A stretch of DNA of 64,000 bases from Massilia sp. UMI-21. GTDB taxonomy: Bacteria > Pseudomonadota > Gammaproteobacteria > Burkholderiales > Burkholderiaceae_D. The stretch covers positions 930,001 through 994,000 of the forward strand of contig CP063848.1 in assembly GCA_015277795.1 (NCBI GenBank), in the 5' to 3' direction. Shown in pieces: positions 63,915-64,000 of this stretch (its first letter is position 1; each line of letters starts with the position of its first letter). Made by a program: the position numbers and the translations under genes. A model generated the notes under the pieces. The model saw only the letters and a list, made by a program, of their open reading frames with translations. It was not told the DNA's origin and made no database searches.

Positions 63915-64000
63915 ATGACTACTACCACCAACATCGCCGCCCAGCACCGCAGCGACGTCTGCATCGTCGGCAATGGCGCCATCGCCAAGACTGCCGCCCT
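63915..64000 (+). CDS. start of a UbiH/UbiF-type FAD monooxygenase (partial)
   Basis: The frame from ATG 63915 runs to the window edge and shows SDVCIVGNGAIAKTAAL, a FAD-binding glycine motif of the form found at the N-terminus of ubiquinone-biosynthesis hydroxylases and related flavin monooxygenases. Only 28 residues are available, so the family is tentative. No Shine-Dalgarno sequence is seen between the -10 box and the ATG. Confidence 0.55.
   Translation, partial: MTTTTNIAAQHRSDVCIVGNGAIAKTAA

Overview
This is a GC-rich, gene-dense chromosomal segment that looks like an Oxalobacteraceae bacterium of the Massilia/Telluria/Duganella type (betaproteobacteria). The assignment is inferred from a PEP-CTERM exported protein, several c-di-GMP enzymes, a bacteriophytochrome, a TelA-TerD pair, short Shine-Dalgarno-led operons and the general character of the proteins. 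No rRNA or classical marker gene is present to confirm it.

Layout. 1-5.0 kb: the end of a serine-hydrolase-like gene, a low-complexity secreted protein, a FAD oxidoreductase fused to a Rieske domain, an HD-GYP protein and a PEP-CTERM protein. 5.4-12.5 kb: DUF2058, a MerR regulator, a DUF2945 protein and a translationally coupled trehalose operon (membrane-anchored otsA, otsB, GH15). 12.7-16 kb: TelA, TerD and a partner of unknown function, then a small membrane protein. 16-20.3 kb: an electrophile-detoxification operon (YqhD-like dehydrogenase, CurA-like reductase, DJ-1/PfpI protein) controlled by a NemR-like TetR repressor whose two operators are visible, with a VOC protein nearby. 20.3-26.8 kb: a LysR regulator, a TolC-HlyD-ABC2-ABC2 exporter operon with no ATPase, and a SOUL protein.

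27-41.3 kb is the unusual region. An intact tRNA-Phe(GAA) gene on the minus strand at 41216-41291 is followed, on its 3' side, by a series of partial copies of its own 3' half: four well preserved (39933, 38788, 35395, 31377) and two or three decayed (29922, 28311, perhaps 26939). Each copy is preceded by a terminator-like hairpin and, in most cases, by a further conserved block exactly 60-61 bp before the repeat. The repeats divide the region into cassettes of about 1.1-4.0 kb, and each cassette holds one gene or one small operon. The newest cassettes carry defence-type genes: an unknown 298-aa protein, an AbiGi-like protein, a DUF4297/Cap4-like nuclease with a Rad50-like ATPase, and a retron (msr-msd RNA, NDT-like effector, reverse transcriptase) next to an IS481-type transposase. 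The older ones carry a decayed metallopeptidase gene, an amidohydrolase and possibly a cation-efflux transporter. No integrase is present. I read this as a stack of integrase-less mobile cassettes that use the tRNA-Phe 3' half as attachment site.

41.3-64 kb returns to ordinary chromosome: lipocalin, a chemotaxis receptor lacking its signalling tip, serine acetyltransferase, alpha/beta hydrolase, UvsE, a CAP protein, two diguanylate cyclases, a host-attachment protein, a frameshifted M13 peptidase, a SWIM/SNF2 helicase, VOC, fasciclin and M28 proteins, a bacteriophytochrome GGDEF-EAL protein, a PhnA-type protein, a second identical tRNA-Phe without cassettes, and the start of a UbiH-like monooxygenase.
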